This document shows positions 51,479-60,436 of a stretch of 62,051 bases of DNA, one piece after another. The position numbers were made by a program, and so were the translations under genes. Every line of letters starts with the position of its first letter. The first letter of the stretch is position 1. The stretch spans positions 1 through 62,051 of the forward strand of contig NZ_BJXA01000053.1 of assembly GCF_007990755.1 (NCBI RefSeq). Reading direction: 5' to 3'. This DNA is from Nocardia ninae NBRC 108245. Lineage in GTDB: Bacteria; Actinomycetota; Actinomycetes; Mycobacteriales; Mycobacteriaceae. The notes beneath the pieces were generated by a model, which was not told where the DNA came from, made no database searches, and saw only the letters and a program-made list of their open reading frames with translations.

Positions 51479-52450
51479 ATGACGGCAATGCAGGTGAGTT
51501 CGAGTTCCGCGAGTTTGGCGTCGAAACTGCTCGACTACTTAGCCGGGCACGCGGGCGCCGGTCTGCCGGGCGAGGTCACGGCCACCACCCGAGATTGTGT
51601 GGTCGCCGCGATGAAGCTGCTCGCGCCGCGGACGCCGCTGCGGGTGGCCGAGCCGCCCGAAATCGCGGGTGCCGCAACGCGTTGGGCGCGTGAAGGGGTC
51701 GCACTGGAAACCGTGCTGGCCGCGTATCACGACGAAATTCGCGCCGGGCTGGAATTCGTTGCGGCGGACACCGAGGGCGACGACGTCGTCGCGGGAGCCC
51801 AGCTGATCTTGCGCGTGCTGGAAATGGTGACGCTCAAAGCGTCGACCGCCTATGTCGACGAACATCGGCTGGTGGCCAGGGAACACCAAACCGCGGCACA
51901 GACTTTGGTGTCGGCCTTGCTCGGCGGCCATGCGATGGGCGACCTGGCGATGCAGACCGGGATCGCGATCGCACCGGCGTATCAGGTGGTGGCGCTGAGT
52001 ATTCCGGCCCATCCCGAGGAGCGAAGACCCGGCCTCGGGGCCGCCGCGGCCCGGCGCAAATTGCGCCGGGTGCAGTCCGCGCTGGCCAAACCGCTGGGCT
52101 CCCGGGCCTTGTCGCTGCTGTCCGCGGCGGGCGGCACCGTGCTCGTGCCCACCGATGTCCGGCCCGCCCGCATCGGCTCGCCCGCGATGACCGCCGAGGT
52201 GCTCGCCATGCTGAGCGACGCCGCCGAGGTGCCGCTGACCGCGGTGGTCGCCGTCGGCGCCACCGCGCGCATTCCCGAACTCGCCGCGCGCACCCACGAT
52301 CTGCTGGACCGTATCCGCGGCGCGGATCGGGCGCCCGGGTTCTACCGGGTGGCCGAGCCGCAGGAATCGCCCGATTGTGACCCGGCCCAGCCGGTCCCGA
52401 TTCCCGTCGTCACCTCGCCCAACGATCATGAAATCGGTCGTTCCGCTTGA
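51479..52450 (+). CDS. PucR-like sensor protein lacking the C-terminal HTH
   Basis: The 323 residues match the N-terminal and middle parts of the regulator at 31855 (ATRWAREGVALETVLAAYHD, AYVDEHRLVAREHQTAAQTL, RKLRRVQSALAKPLGSRALS). The protein stops after GFYRVAEPQ, before the region where the other protein has its DNA-binding helix-turn-helix. A disordered tail of about 30 residues ends it. It may be a truncated relic or a dominant partner for PucR-type proteins. An ATG three codons later is an equally good start. The desaturase gene follows 50 bases downstream. Confidence 0.75.
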   Translation: MTAMQVSSSSASLASKLLDYLAGHAGAGLPGEVTATTRDCVVAAMKLLAPRTPLRVAEPPEIAGAATRWAREGVALETVLAAYHDEIRAGLEFVAADTEGDDVVAGAQLILRVLEMVTLKASTAYVDEHRLVAREHQTAAQTLVSALLGGHAMGDLAMQTGIAIAPAYQVVALSIPAHPEERRPGLGAAAARRKLRRVQSALAKPLGSRALSLLSAAGGTVLVPTDVRPARIGSPAMTAEVLAMLSDAAEVPLTAVVAVGATARIPELAARTHDLLDRIRGADRAPGFYRVAEPQESPDCDPAQPVPIPVVTSPNDHEIGRSA

Positions 52451-52500
52451 TGTCTCGCCTTTAGGGTCGAATTCCGCCGCGCCGAGCATAAGGAGTCCGT

Positions 52501-53451
52501 GTGACCACCGCGTTGACCGATCGCGATATTCTGTGTGAACTGGAACCCGTCGCCGAACGTTTGCTCAATGACCACATTCGCAAAGCCAAGGCGTGGAATC
52601 CACACGATTACGTGCCGTGGGACGACGGCCGTAATTTCGCCGCCATGGGCGGAATAGACTGGGAGCCCGGTCAATCGAGGCTGACCGAGGTGGCCAGGAC
52701 CGCCATGGTGACCAACCTGCTCACCGAGGACAATCTGCCGTCCTATCACCGGGAGATCTCGGAAACCTTCTCGCTGGACGGCGCCTGGGGCACCTGGGTC
52801 GGTCGCTGGACCGCCGAGGAGAATCGCCACGCCATAGTCATGCGCGACTATTTGGTGGTCACCCGCGCGGTCGATCCGGTGCTGCTGGAGCAGGCCAGGA
52901 TGGCGCATATGACCACGGGTATCGCGAAACCCGTGAAGGGCCAGCAGTTCCTGCGTTCGGTCGCCTATGTCACGCTGCAGGAATTGGCCACCAGAATAAG
53001 CCATCGCAACACCGGAACCGCATGCGATGAACCCATCGCCGAGCGTATGCTGCAACGGATTGCCGCCGACGAAAATCTGCACATGATCTTTTATCGCAAC
53101 ATCAGCGCCGCGGCTCTCGACCTGATGCCGAACGAGACGCTGCGTGCCATCACCGACGTCGTCACGCGCTTCCAGATGCCCGGCCTCACCCAGCCGAACT
53201 TCCGCCGCAACGCGGTCGTGCTCGCCAAACACGGCATCTACGACCTGCGTCAGCACCTCGACGTCGTGGTGCGGCCGGTGTTGCGGGCGTGGGATGTGTT
53301 CGAGCGCACCGACCTATCCGGCGACGGTGAACAAGCCCGCGACGAGCTCGGCGCCTACCTCGACGAATTGGCCGAGAAGGCAACACGATTCGAAGAACAG
53401 CGCGACCGGGTGGCGGCCAGACAGGCAGAACGAGCCGCCGCGAAACCATGA
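52501..53451 (+). CDS. Acyl-ACP desaturase (DesA type)
   Basis: The 316 residues form a ferritin-like diiron enzyme: Glu76 in LTEDNLPSYH, Glu107 and His110 in AEENRH, Glu161 and His168 in QELATRISH, Glu191 and His194 in DENLHM. This is the soluble stearoyl-ACP desaturase family, represented in mycobacteria by DesA1 and DesA2, which serve fatty acid and mycolate synthesis. The GTG start has AAGGAG upstream. Its stop overlaps the next ATG, so it is coupled to the antigen-85-like gene. Confidence 0.9.
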   Translation: MTTALTDRDILCELEPVAERLLNDHIRKAKAWNPHDYVPWDDGRNFAAMGGIDWEPGQSRLTEVARTAMVTNLLTEDNLPSYHREISETFSLDGAWGTWVGRWTAEENRHAIVMRDYLVVTRAVDPVLLEQARMAHMTTGIAKPVKGQQFLRSVAYVTLQELATRISHRNTGTACDEPIAERMLQRIAADENLHMIFYRNISAAALDLMPNETLRAITDVVTRFQMPGLTQPNFRRNAVVLAKHGIYDLRQHLDVVVRPVLRAWDVFERTDLSGDGEQARDELGAYLDELAEKATRFEEQRDRVAARQAERAAAKP

Positions 53452-54467
53452 GACTCCGGGGCCCGATCAGCGCGGCGGCGATGGCAGTCATCGCCGCGAC
53501 GGTCGCTGTGCCCGCGGTGGCCGACACTCCGGGCGTGGCGAGCGCGCCGCCGCCCGCCGTCGACCCGGCGATGACCAGGACCGGGCTGCTCTCGATCGAC
53601 AGCGTTGGCCCGCAGCGCGAGCGGCTGCGGATTTCGTCCGCGGCCATGCGGCGGGTGATCGAGGTCGACGTGCTGCGCGGCACCGGCACGGCACCGCGCC
53701 CCACGTTGTACCTGCTCGACGGCGTCGACGGCGAGGCCACCTCGGGCTGGCTGAGCAAGGGTGGCGCGGCGGAGTTCTTCGCGGACAAGCCGGTGGACGC
53801 GGTGCTGACCGGCGGCGGCACCGGCAGCATGTACAGCGACTGGGTCCGGCACGACACCGCCCTCGGCCTGAACCGGTGGGAAACCTTCCTCACCGAGGAA
53901 CTGCCGCCGATCGTGGAGTCGCTGCTACGGTCCAGCGGCCGCCGCGCCATCGCCGGGGTCTCGATGGGCGCGCAGGCGGCCATGATGCTGGCACAACGGC
54001 ATCCGGGGCGCTACCACGCCGTGGCGGGCATGAGCGGGTGCTATTCGACGGCGGATCCCTTGGGGCGCGCCGTCACCACGATCACCGTCGCCTCGCGCGG
54101 CGGCAATGTCGAAAACCTCTGGGGCCCACCGACATCACCGGAGTGGGCGGCACACGACAGCCTGCTCGGCGCGGAAGCGTTGCGCGGCACCGCCATCTAC
54201 CTCTCGGCCGCCACCGGCGTGCCGACCGGCGCCGATCTGGTGGCCATCGCGGAGTCGTCCACCCTCGTCGAGGCGTTGCGGCTGGCGGGCGGCGGCGCGG
54301 CGCTGGAAGCTGGCGCCCGCTCGTGCACCGAGCGGTTCGCCGGACGGCTGACCGAGCTGAACATCCCCGCCGCCGTGCACTACGACACCGCGGGCATGCA
54401 CACCTGGCCCGACTTCGAAGCCCAACTCCCGAAGGCATGGGAATTCCTGACCCCCGCCCTCTACTGA
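53448..54467 (+). CDS. Antigen-85-like secreted esterase (mycolyltransferase family)
   Basis: The 339 residues have a signal peptide (AAAMAVIAATVAVPAVAD) and the esterase-D/antigen 85 fold: TLYLLDGVDGEATSGWLSKG, nucleophile Ser172 in AGVSMGAQAAMML, and His318 in AGMHTWPDFEAQL. Antigen 85 proteins transfer mycolates to trehalose and arabinogalactan outside the membrane. Coupling to a desaturase gene (ATGA) fits a cell-envelope lipid role. Whether it is a true mycolyltransferase cannot be told from sequence alone. Confidence 0.85.
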   Translation: MRLRGPISAAAMAVIAATVAVPAVADTPGVASAPPPAVDPAMTRTGLLSIDSVGPQRERLRISSAAMRRVIEVDVLRGTGTAPRPTLYLLDGVDGEATSGWLSKGGAAEFFADKPVDAVLTGGGTGSMYSDWVRHDTALGLNRWETFLTEELPPIVESLLRSSGRRAIAGVSMGAQAAMMLAQRHPGRYHAVAGMSGCYSTADPLGRAVTTITVASRGGNVENLWGPPTSPEWAAHDSLLGAEALRGTAIYLSAATGVPTGADLVAIAESSTLVEALRLAGGGAALEAGARSCTERFAGRLTELNIPAAVHYDTAGMHTWPDFEAQLPKAWEFLTPALY

Positions 54468-54484
54468 CGCTGTTGCCGGGAGCC

Positions 54485-54537
54485 TTCTCGGTCCCGCACT
54501 GCTTACGGGCGCTCAGAGTCGGTGCGGGCCCCGAGAG
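54485..54537. repeat. Intergenic hairpin, copy 2 of a dispersed repeat
   Basis: TTCTCGG-TCCCGCACTG (from 54485) pairs imperfectly with CGGTGCGGGCCCCGAGAG (ending 54537). The right arm differs from the 15384-15400 arm in one base, and AGTGC follows both. Confidence 0.55.
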
Positions 54538-54597
54538 AGAGTGCGGCTGTGCTGTGGACGCATGGAATCAGCGGGCGGTTGTTGCGTTGACAAAGGT

Positions 54598-55632
54598 ATG
54601 ACCTCGGCACTTCCCTCCGTCCGGTTCTCGATCCTGGACCGCTCGCGCGTTCGGCGCGGTCAGCCGCACCCTGCGGCATTGCGCGACACGGTCGAGTTCG
54701 CCAGGCTCGCCGAGGAGTGGGGGTATCACCGCTTCTGGGTGTCCGAGCACCACAGCGTGCCCGGTGTGGCCGGGTCGGCGCCGACGGTGCTCGCCGCGGC
54801 GGCCGCGGCGGCGACCGAACGCATCCGGATCGGGACCGGCGGGGTGATGTTGCCCAACCATCAGCCGCTGATCGTCGCCGAACAGTTCGGCGTGCTGGAG
54901 TCGCTGTATCCGGGCCGGATCGACATGGGCCTCGGCCGCTCGGTCGGCTTCACCGACGGGGTGCGCCGCGCGCTCGGCCACGACAAGCGCGACGCCGAGG
55001 ATTTCGACGCCCAGCTGACCGAGCTGCTCGACTACTTCGACCACGGTCGCAACGGCGTGCACGGCTGGCCCGCCGAGGGCTTGCGGATTCCGGCGTTCCT
55101 GCTGGCCACCGGCTCCGGGGCGGAGCGGGCCGCGCGGTTCGGGCTGCCGCTGGTGATCGCGGCGGTGGGCGGACAGGACCGGATGGTCGAGGCGATCGAG
55201 CGCTACCGGGCCGAGTTCCGCGCCACCGCCTGGGGCACGAGCCCGTACGTCATGGTGTCGGGGTCGGTCGCCATCGCCGATACCACCGAGCAGGCGCACC
55301 GGCTGCTGCTGCCCGAGGCGTGGTCGAACGCGTATTCGCGGACCCGCGGCGAATTCCCGACGCTGATCCCGCCCGCCGAGATCGAGGCGATGACCATGAC
55401 GGACCGGGAACGGCGCATCTTCGAGGACTCGCTGCGCGGTCAGGTGCACGGCACCGAGGACGAGGTCGCCGATCAGTTGGAGCGGCTGGTGCTCAGTACC
55501 GGCGCCGACGAAATCCTGGTGCACACAAGCACTTACGATCGGTCGGCCCGGCTGGAGTCGCATCGCCGGCTCGCGCGACTCACCGGATTGCTCGGCTCGG
55601 CGAGCGCCGCTCGCGCAACCTCGGCGGTGTAG
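54598..55632 (+). CDS. LLM-class flavin-dependent oxidoreductase
   Basis: The 344 residues form a luciferase-like TIM barrel: LAEEWGYHRFWVSEHHSVPG, GTGGVMLPNHQPLIVAEQFG, LYPGRIDMGLGRSVGF. This is the MsnO8/SsuD-like branch (single-component, FMN). F420-dependent forms lack this exact pattern, so FMN is more likely. The substrate is unknown. AAGG lies close before the ATG. Confidence 0.85.
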   Translation: MTSALPSVRFSILDRSRVRRGQPHPAALRDTVEFARLAEEWGYHRFWVSEHHSVPGVAGSAPTVLAAAAAAATERIRIGTGGVMLPNHQPLIVAEQFGVLESLYPGRIDMGLGRSVGFTDGVRRALGHDKRDAEDFDAQLTELLDYFDHGRNGVHGWPAEGLRIPAFLLATGSGAERAARFGLPLVIAAVGGQDRMVEAIERYRAEFRATAWGTSPYVMVSGSVAIADTTEQAHRLLLPEAWSNAYSRTRGEFPTLIPPAEIEAMTMTDRERRIFEDSLRGQVHGTEDEVADQLERLVLSTGADEILVHTSTYDRSARLESHRRLARLTGLLGSASAARATSAV

Positions 55633-55640
55633 CCCACGGC

Positions 55641-56657
55641 TCATTCATTTAGGGGGAAGCGGACTTCCGCGGCGGCGTAGCCGAACAGTTTGCGACCGTC
55701 GGACCGTGCGTCGATCGCGATGGTGGCCCGGCGACGGCGCGGATCGAGGGATGTGATTCGGCCGCGGAACTCGATAGCGCTCGTCGCGCGCGTCGGTACC
55801 CGCAGCGAGTGCGCGAAGTGGGCGAACTGCGCGCGAAACCTGCTGACAGCGGACGGATCTCCGAGCCAGGAACTCAGAAAGCCCGCTGCCAGACCGAGTT
55901 TCAGCATGCCGGGGGCGACCACCGACGGCAGCCCGGTCGCGGTCCGTTCGTCGTAGGTGGCCGACTCGGCGTCACCTACCGCCTTCGCGTAATTCACCAC
56001 GTCACCGCGCGAGAGATGCACAATGTGCGAAGGAAGTTCGGTGCCGACGGCGAGCGTGTCGAAATCGATGACGGTACGGGGTATCCGTGGCGCACACGGC
56101 GGGGCTACGCGGGCCGCGGCCACCGGGACGAGGTTGCCGGGCTTCGGACCAGGCCGGATAGGGGAGTAGCCCTGCACCGACTCGGCGAGCCCGGTCCTGG
56201 CGAGCAGTGCGGTCGAACCGGTCTGCACGGTCTCCCCGTGCTGATCGATCAGCACGCTCTTGATCGCCAGCACGTCGTAGTCGGCGAAATGCCGGAACGA
56301 CTCGAAATAGATGTCACAGCTCAGCCGATCGCCCGCGACCAGCGGCCTGCCGAGATCGAGAACCTGGTCCGCGTGCAGAATCCGGGTCGGCGGATAACCC
56401 GTGATCAAGGTGTCCAGTATTTCCCGCTGCACCCGGCTCAGGATCATCGAGGACAGCGTGGCCGGCGCGAGCAGTCCGGCGAAACCGAGCTCGGCGGCCG
56501 CGTCCGCGCTCCAGTGCGCCGGGTGGTAATCCTGTACCGCGCGGGCGAATTCGCGGATCGTCGCCCGGTCGATCGCGTAGGCGGCCGCCGACCGGTACCG
56601 GTGGTTCACCAGGGCACCGACCTGGTCGGACGGTGTGACGGAAAGGTCGCGCATCAT
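55641..56657 (-). CDS. Double hot-dog MaoC-like protein lacking catalytic His
   Basis: The 338 residues share architecture with the protein at 45752 (REFARAVQDYHPAHWSADAA, LLAPATLSSMIL in the first domain). In the second domain the hydratase motif reads VGDAESATYDE. Asp229 is kept but the position of the essential His is Thr234, and the later SHG is APG. It is therefore probably inactive as a hydratase and may be a structural partner. AGGAG lies before two adjacent ATGs (56657 and 56654). It is convergent with the LLM gene. Confidence 0.8.
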   Translation of the reverse strand: MMRDLSVTPSDQVGALVNHRYRSAAAYAIDRATIREFARAVQDYHPAHWSADAAAELGFAGLLAPATLSSMILSRVQREILDTLITGYPPTRILHADQVLDLGRPLVAGDRLSCDIYFESFRHFADYDVLAIKSVLIDQHGETVQTGSTALLARTGLAESVQGYSPIRPGPKPGNLVPVAAARVAPPCAPRIPRTVIDFDTLAVGTELPSHIVHLSRGDVVNYAKAVGDAESATYDERTATGLPSVVAPGMLKLGLAAGFLSSWLGDPSAVSRFRAQFAHFAHSLRVPTRATSAIEFRGRITSLDPRRRRATIAIDARSDGRKLFGYAAAEVRFPLNE

Positions 56658-56668
56658 TTGCTCCTGCC

Positions 56669-57304
56669 TTATGAACCGGGACCGAATTGCCATGCCAGCG
56701 GCGGTATCTGATCAGGTGTCACCGTGCCGACCACGGCTACGCCCGCGTCGGTGAAGGTGCCGACGGCTCGGTCGATATGGTCGGCCGAGGTGACCACCAC
56801 CGCGTCCCGCGCACCGATCGTCCGCATGATCCGCGCGGAGTGTTCGGCGTTCTGCACGGTCGACGCCGCCTCCGGCTCCAGATGAATCCGCTCGGCGGCA
56901 ATGCCGTGTGCGACGAACCAATCCGCCATCGCGCGCGCCTCGGTGATGCCGTTGTGTGGATTGCCGCCGGTGACGATGATCGGCGACGCCGGCGCGAGCA
57001 GCGCCTGGACGAAGCCGGCGTGCAGGCGGTCGATCAGCTCCGGGCGCATCGACCCGTCGGGCAGCAGGCCGTAGCCGAGCACCACGATCGCGGTCGCCGG
57101 ACCGTGTAGCGCGGGAAGGGGTTCCGGCTCGGGTGGGACCAAGGCCCGCAGCATGTCCGGTAGTGCGCTGTCGGCCGAGCCGGTGCTGTCGGCCAGCGCG
57201 GCCGGAAAGTGGATGAGCGCGGCGGCGACGGCGACCGCGCCGAAGAGAGTGCGTACGGTGCGCCGTGCCGGGCACGACGGTCCGCGAAAAGGATTGGCGA
57301 ACAT
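56669..57304 (-). CDS. Secreted DUF218 (YdcF/ElyC-like) protein
   Basis: The 211 residues have an N-terminal signal sequence (TLFGAVAVAAALIHFPAALA) and a DUF218 domain: TAIVVLGYGLLPDGSMRPEL, IIVTGGNPHNGITEARAMAD, HLEPEAASTVQNAEHSARIM. Members act in envelope metabolism or vancomycin sensitivity in enterobacteria, but the reaction is not settled. It is 11 bases upstream of the MaoC-like gene and probably shares its transcript. Confidence 0.85.
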   Translation of the reverse strand: MFANPFRGPSCPARRTVRTLFGAVAVAAALIHFPAALADSTGSADSALPDMLRALVPPEPEPLPALHGPATAIVVLGYGLLPDGSMRPELIDRLHAGFVQALLAPASPIIVTGGNPHNGITEARAMADWFVAHGIAAERIHLEPEAASTVQNAEHSARIMRTIGARDAVVVTSADHIDRAVGTFTDAGVAVVGTVTPDQIPPLAWQFGPGS

Positions 57305-57694
57305 GGGCAGCTCCGAGGATCAGCCGGCTGCGGACAGCGGGAAAAGGTTCACCCATGCTCGGCTATTCGGTCGGCTGCGCCGCACAATTCTTTTGTTGTC
57401 TGTAGACCTCACCGTCCGGCGCCGTCGCGGTTCGGAGAAAAGCACGTGCCTTTTGTGGGACCGCGGAAATATCGCGCCGCCACACTGTGACCATTCCTCA
57501 TCGACTAATTTGCTCGGCCGGACTGTGCCGTATACCTAACCGCGACAGCGGCTTTGGTGAGCTGTCCAGTAACCGCGCTGTCCCGTCGGTCGGTGACCTT
57601 CCCGGTTTTAGCGTTGGCGCAGTTTCGGTGCCGCCGAACGGCATCCCCCTCGGCACTGCGACACCAATTCTTGCTCGACGTAGGAAGGCATGCA
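57305..57694. other. Upstream region of first class-2 lipase
   Basis: No supported gene. Segments such as CTGTAGACCTCACCGTCCGG and CCGGACTGTGCCGT are repeated, in the same order, in the region 58901-59314 before the second lipase. The promoter has evidently been duplicated with the gene. Confidence 0.5.
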
Positions 57695-58900
57695 ATGAAA
57701 CGAAGTACCTTCGGCCGATCGTCGCTCGCGGCGGCGGTGCTGACCGGTGTCTCGGTGCTGATCATGGGCATCGCCGGGGTCGGCGCGAGCGCTGACCCGG
57801 CGGCCGCGGCGACCGAACAGTCTCTGGCCGATTACATCGCCGCGGGCCGGAAAGCGGCGCCGGTCGCCGAATCCGGCAGCGCGTCCGGCTCCGCCTGCAA
57901 TTCCGGCAGCGGCGCGGGTTCGGGCAACGGCTCGGGGAACTGTTACGGCGGCTCGGGCAGCAGCTCCGGGTTGTCCGGTGGATACGCCAGCGACACAGTC
58001 GGTTACGGCCCGCCGATGACCTCCTGGCTGGCCGCCTTCGGCCACGGTTTGATGAACCCGGACGTCGCGCCGCCCGGCGCCAACGACTGGAACTGCAAGC
58101 CCACCGCCGCGCACCCACGCCCCGTGGTGATGCTGCACGGCACCTGGATGAACGCCTACAACGGCTACGCGTACATGGGTCAGCCGATCAAGGACGCCGG
58201 CTTCTGCACCTTCACCTTCAATTACGGCCGGTCCAACCTGGTCCAGGGCGGCGGTCTCGGCTCGGTGCTGCCCGGCGTGATGGGCACCGGCTACATCCAG
58301 GACTCCGCCGAGCAACTCGCCACCTTCGTCGACCGGGTGATCGCGGCGACCGGCGCCGACGAGGTCGACATCATGGCGCACTCGCAGGGTGGCGCGATGG
58401 CGAACTGGTACACCAAGTTCGAGGGCGGCGCGGACAAGGTGAAGAACCTGATCACCTACGGTGCCACGCATCACGGCACCTCCCTGGTCGGCATCGGCGC
58501 GCTGGGCCGGGCGATCAACAACTTCGGCATCGACATTCTCGGCTTCATCGAGATCTTCGTCGGGCACGCCGGTATCCAGCAGACGATCGGCTCCGATTTC
58601 GTCAACCAGCTGAATGCCAACGGCGACACCATTCCCGGCGTCGACTACACGATCGTCGGCACCCGCTACGACGAGATCACCAACCCGTACGACCTGACCT
58701 TCCTGCGGCCGGGACCGGGGGCCTCGGTACAGAACATCACCCTGCAGGACGGCTGCGAACAGGACGTTTCGGATCATTTGACGATCATGTACTCACCCCG
58801 CGCCCTGTCCATCGCGCTGCGGGCACTGGACCCGGCGGGCCACCCCAACCTGGCGTGCACATTCAACCCGTGGCTGATCGGCGGTGGCGGACAGCTGTAG
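57695..58900 (+). CDS. Secreted class-2 lipase (first of tandem pair)
   Basis: The 401 residues have a signal peptide, then a Ser/Gly-rich insertion with two cysteines at about 60-92, then the lipase domain: PVVMLHGTWMNAYN near 144-156, nucleophile Ser230 in MAHSQGGAM (A-x-S-x-G as in Bacillus LipA), and His in SDHLTIMYSPRA. Cysteines at ~134, 171 and the late pair (DGCEQD, LACTFN) suggest disulfides. AGGAAGG precedes the ATG. The product is likely to hydrolyse extracellular triacylglycerols or envelope esters. Confidence 0.85.
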   Translation: MKRSTFGRSSLAAAVLTGVSVLIMGIAGVGASADPAAAATEQSLADYIAAGRKAAPVAESGSASGSACNSGSGAGSGNGSGNCYGGSGSSSGLSGGYASDTVGYGPPMTSWLAAFGHGLMNPDVAPPGANDWNCKPTAAHPRPVVMLHGTWMNAYNGYAYMGQPIKDAGFCTFTFNYGRSNLVQGGGLGSVLPGVMGTGYIQDSAEQLATFVDRVIAATGADEVDIMAHSQGGAMANWYTKFEGGADKVKNLITYGATHHGTSLVGIGALGRAINNFGIDILGFIEIFVGHAGIQQTIGSDFVNQLNANGDTIPGVDYTIVGTRYDEITNPYDLTFLRPGPGASVQNITLQDGCEQDVSDHLTIMYSPRALSIALRALDPAGHPNLACTFNPWLIGGGGQL

Positions 58901-59314
58901 CACCGCAACAAGACGTGCATCTCGGCGAACAGGTGGAACCCCAACCCTCCGAACCTGTTCCGACGGATGCGCCACCGTCACGCGACCGATGCGCACAGAA
59001 CAGATTCTTCAACCCCGCCTCTCTGTTCCGTAGCGAATTTCGGCCCGTGGCGAAAGTGCCCACCGGATGGCGACCGCACGCGCCGCCCGGTGGGCACTGT
59101 GCTTTCACCGAATCTGCACCAGGTTTACCGAATCTGGATGAAATTTACGTGCCATTGGTCGCGTGGTTATATCCGCTCCATGAGTCGCTGTTTGCCTGTA
59201 GGTCGCACCGTCCGGCACGGGTTTGTTCGGGGTAGACGCCCCGGATCTTCCCGTGCCGGACTGTGCCGTTTCCGTGTATCCCGAACACTGCGCCCGACGC
59301 AGGAAGGCATGTCG
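58901..59314. other. Upstream region of second class-2 lipase
   Basis: No supported gene. It contains the duplicated promoter words noted at 57305-57694 and ends in the same GACG-AGGAAGGCATG context. Confidence 0.5.
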
Positions 59315-60436
59315 ATGAAACGAAAGACCCCCAGTCGATTATCGATGGCGGCGGCGCTGCTCGGCGTCTCCGCGCTCCTCATGGGTGTTGCGGGTGCGGG
59401 CGCGAACGCCGCACCGCCGGACGCGTCGATCGAGCAGCGCATCGCCGACCGGATCGACGCGAGCGGACCGGGCGCCGCCGTCGCCGATTACGGCTTCAGC
59501 GCGGGTCTCTCCGGCGGATTTGCCAGCGACACAGTCGGTTCCGGTCCGGTGCTGCCCGCCTGGCTGGCGGCCTTCGGCTACGGTCTCACCCACCCGGACG
59601 CCGCGCCGCCCGGCGCCAACGATTGGAACTGCAAGCCCACCGCAGCGCACCCGCGCCCGGTGGTGCTGCTGCACGGCACTTGGATGAACGCCTACAACAG
59701 CTTCGCGTTCATGAGCCAGCCGATCAAGGACGCCGGCTTCTGCACCTTCGCGTTCAACTACGGCCGCGCCGATCCGACGCAGGGCGGCGGCCTGCCGCCG
59801 CTGCTGCCGGGCGTGATGGGCACGGGCAACATCGAGATCTCGGCCAAGCAGCTGGCCACTTTCGTCGACCGGGTACTGGCCGCCACCGGCGCGCCCGCCG
59901 TCGACGTCATCGGGTATTCGCAGGGTGGCGCGATGGCGAACTGGTACACCAAGTTCGAGGGCGGCGCGGCCAAGGTGCAGAACCTGATCACCTACGGCGC
60001 AACGCATCACGGTTCGACCATCGACGGTATCGCCGCGCTCGGCCGGGCCATCAACAACATCGGTGCCGACATCGTGGGCGCCAGCTCGATCGTGGTCGGC
60101 CACGCGGTCGCCGAGCAGACCATCGGCTCGGACTTCGTCAACCAGCTCAATGCCAACGGCGACACCGTCCCCGGCGTCGATTACACCATCGTCGGCACCC
60201 GCTACGACGAGATCATGACCCCCTACAACCTGACCTTCCTGCGCCCGGGCCGGGACGCGTCGGTGCAGAACGTCACCCTCCAGGAGGGTTGCGAACAAGA
60301 CCTCTCCGATCACCAGACGATGATGTACTCACCCCGCGCCCTGTCCATCGCCCTGCGTGCCCTGGACCCGGCCGGGCACCCGGATCTCGTCTGCACCTTC
60401 AACCCGTGGTTGATCGGCGGCGGCGGGCACCTCTGA
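59315..60436 (+). CDS. Secreted class-2 lipase (second of tandem pair)
   Basis: The 373 residues are a close paralogue of the preceding lipase: PVVLLHGTWMNAYN, Ser202 in IGYSQGGAM (standard G-x-S-x-G), and His in SDHQTMMYSPRA. It lacks the Ser/Gly-rich insertion. The domain bodies are mostly identical (NDWNCKPTAAHPRPVV, QTIGSDFVNQLNANGD). ATG 59315 fits the AGGAAGG spacing better than the ATG two codons before. The convergent minus-strand gene overlaps its 3' end. Confidence 0.85.
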   Translation: MKRKTPSRLSMAAALLGVSALLMGVAGAGANAAPPDASIEQRIADRIDASGPGAAVADYGFSAGLSGGFASDTVGSGPVLPAWLAAFGYGLTHPDAAPPGANDWNCKPTAAHPRPVVLLHGTWMNAYNSFAFMSQPIKDAGFCTFAFNYGRADPTQGGGLPPLLPGVMGTGNIEISAKQLATFVDRVLAATGAPAVDVIGYSQGGAMANWYTKFEGGAAKVQNLITYGATHHGSTIDGIAALGRAINNIGADIVGASSIVVGHAVAEQTIGSDFVNQLNANGDTVPGVDYTIVGTRYDEIMTPYNLTFLRPGRDASVQNVTLQEGCEQDLSDHQTMMYSPRALSIALRALDPAGHPDLVCTFNPWLIGGGGHL

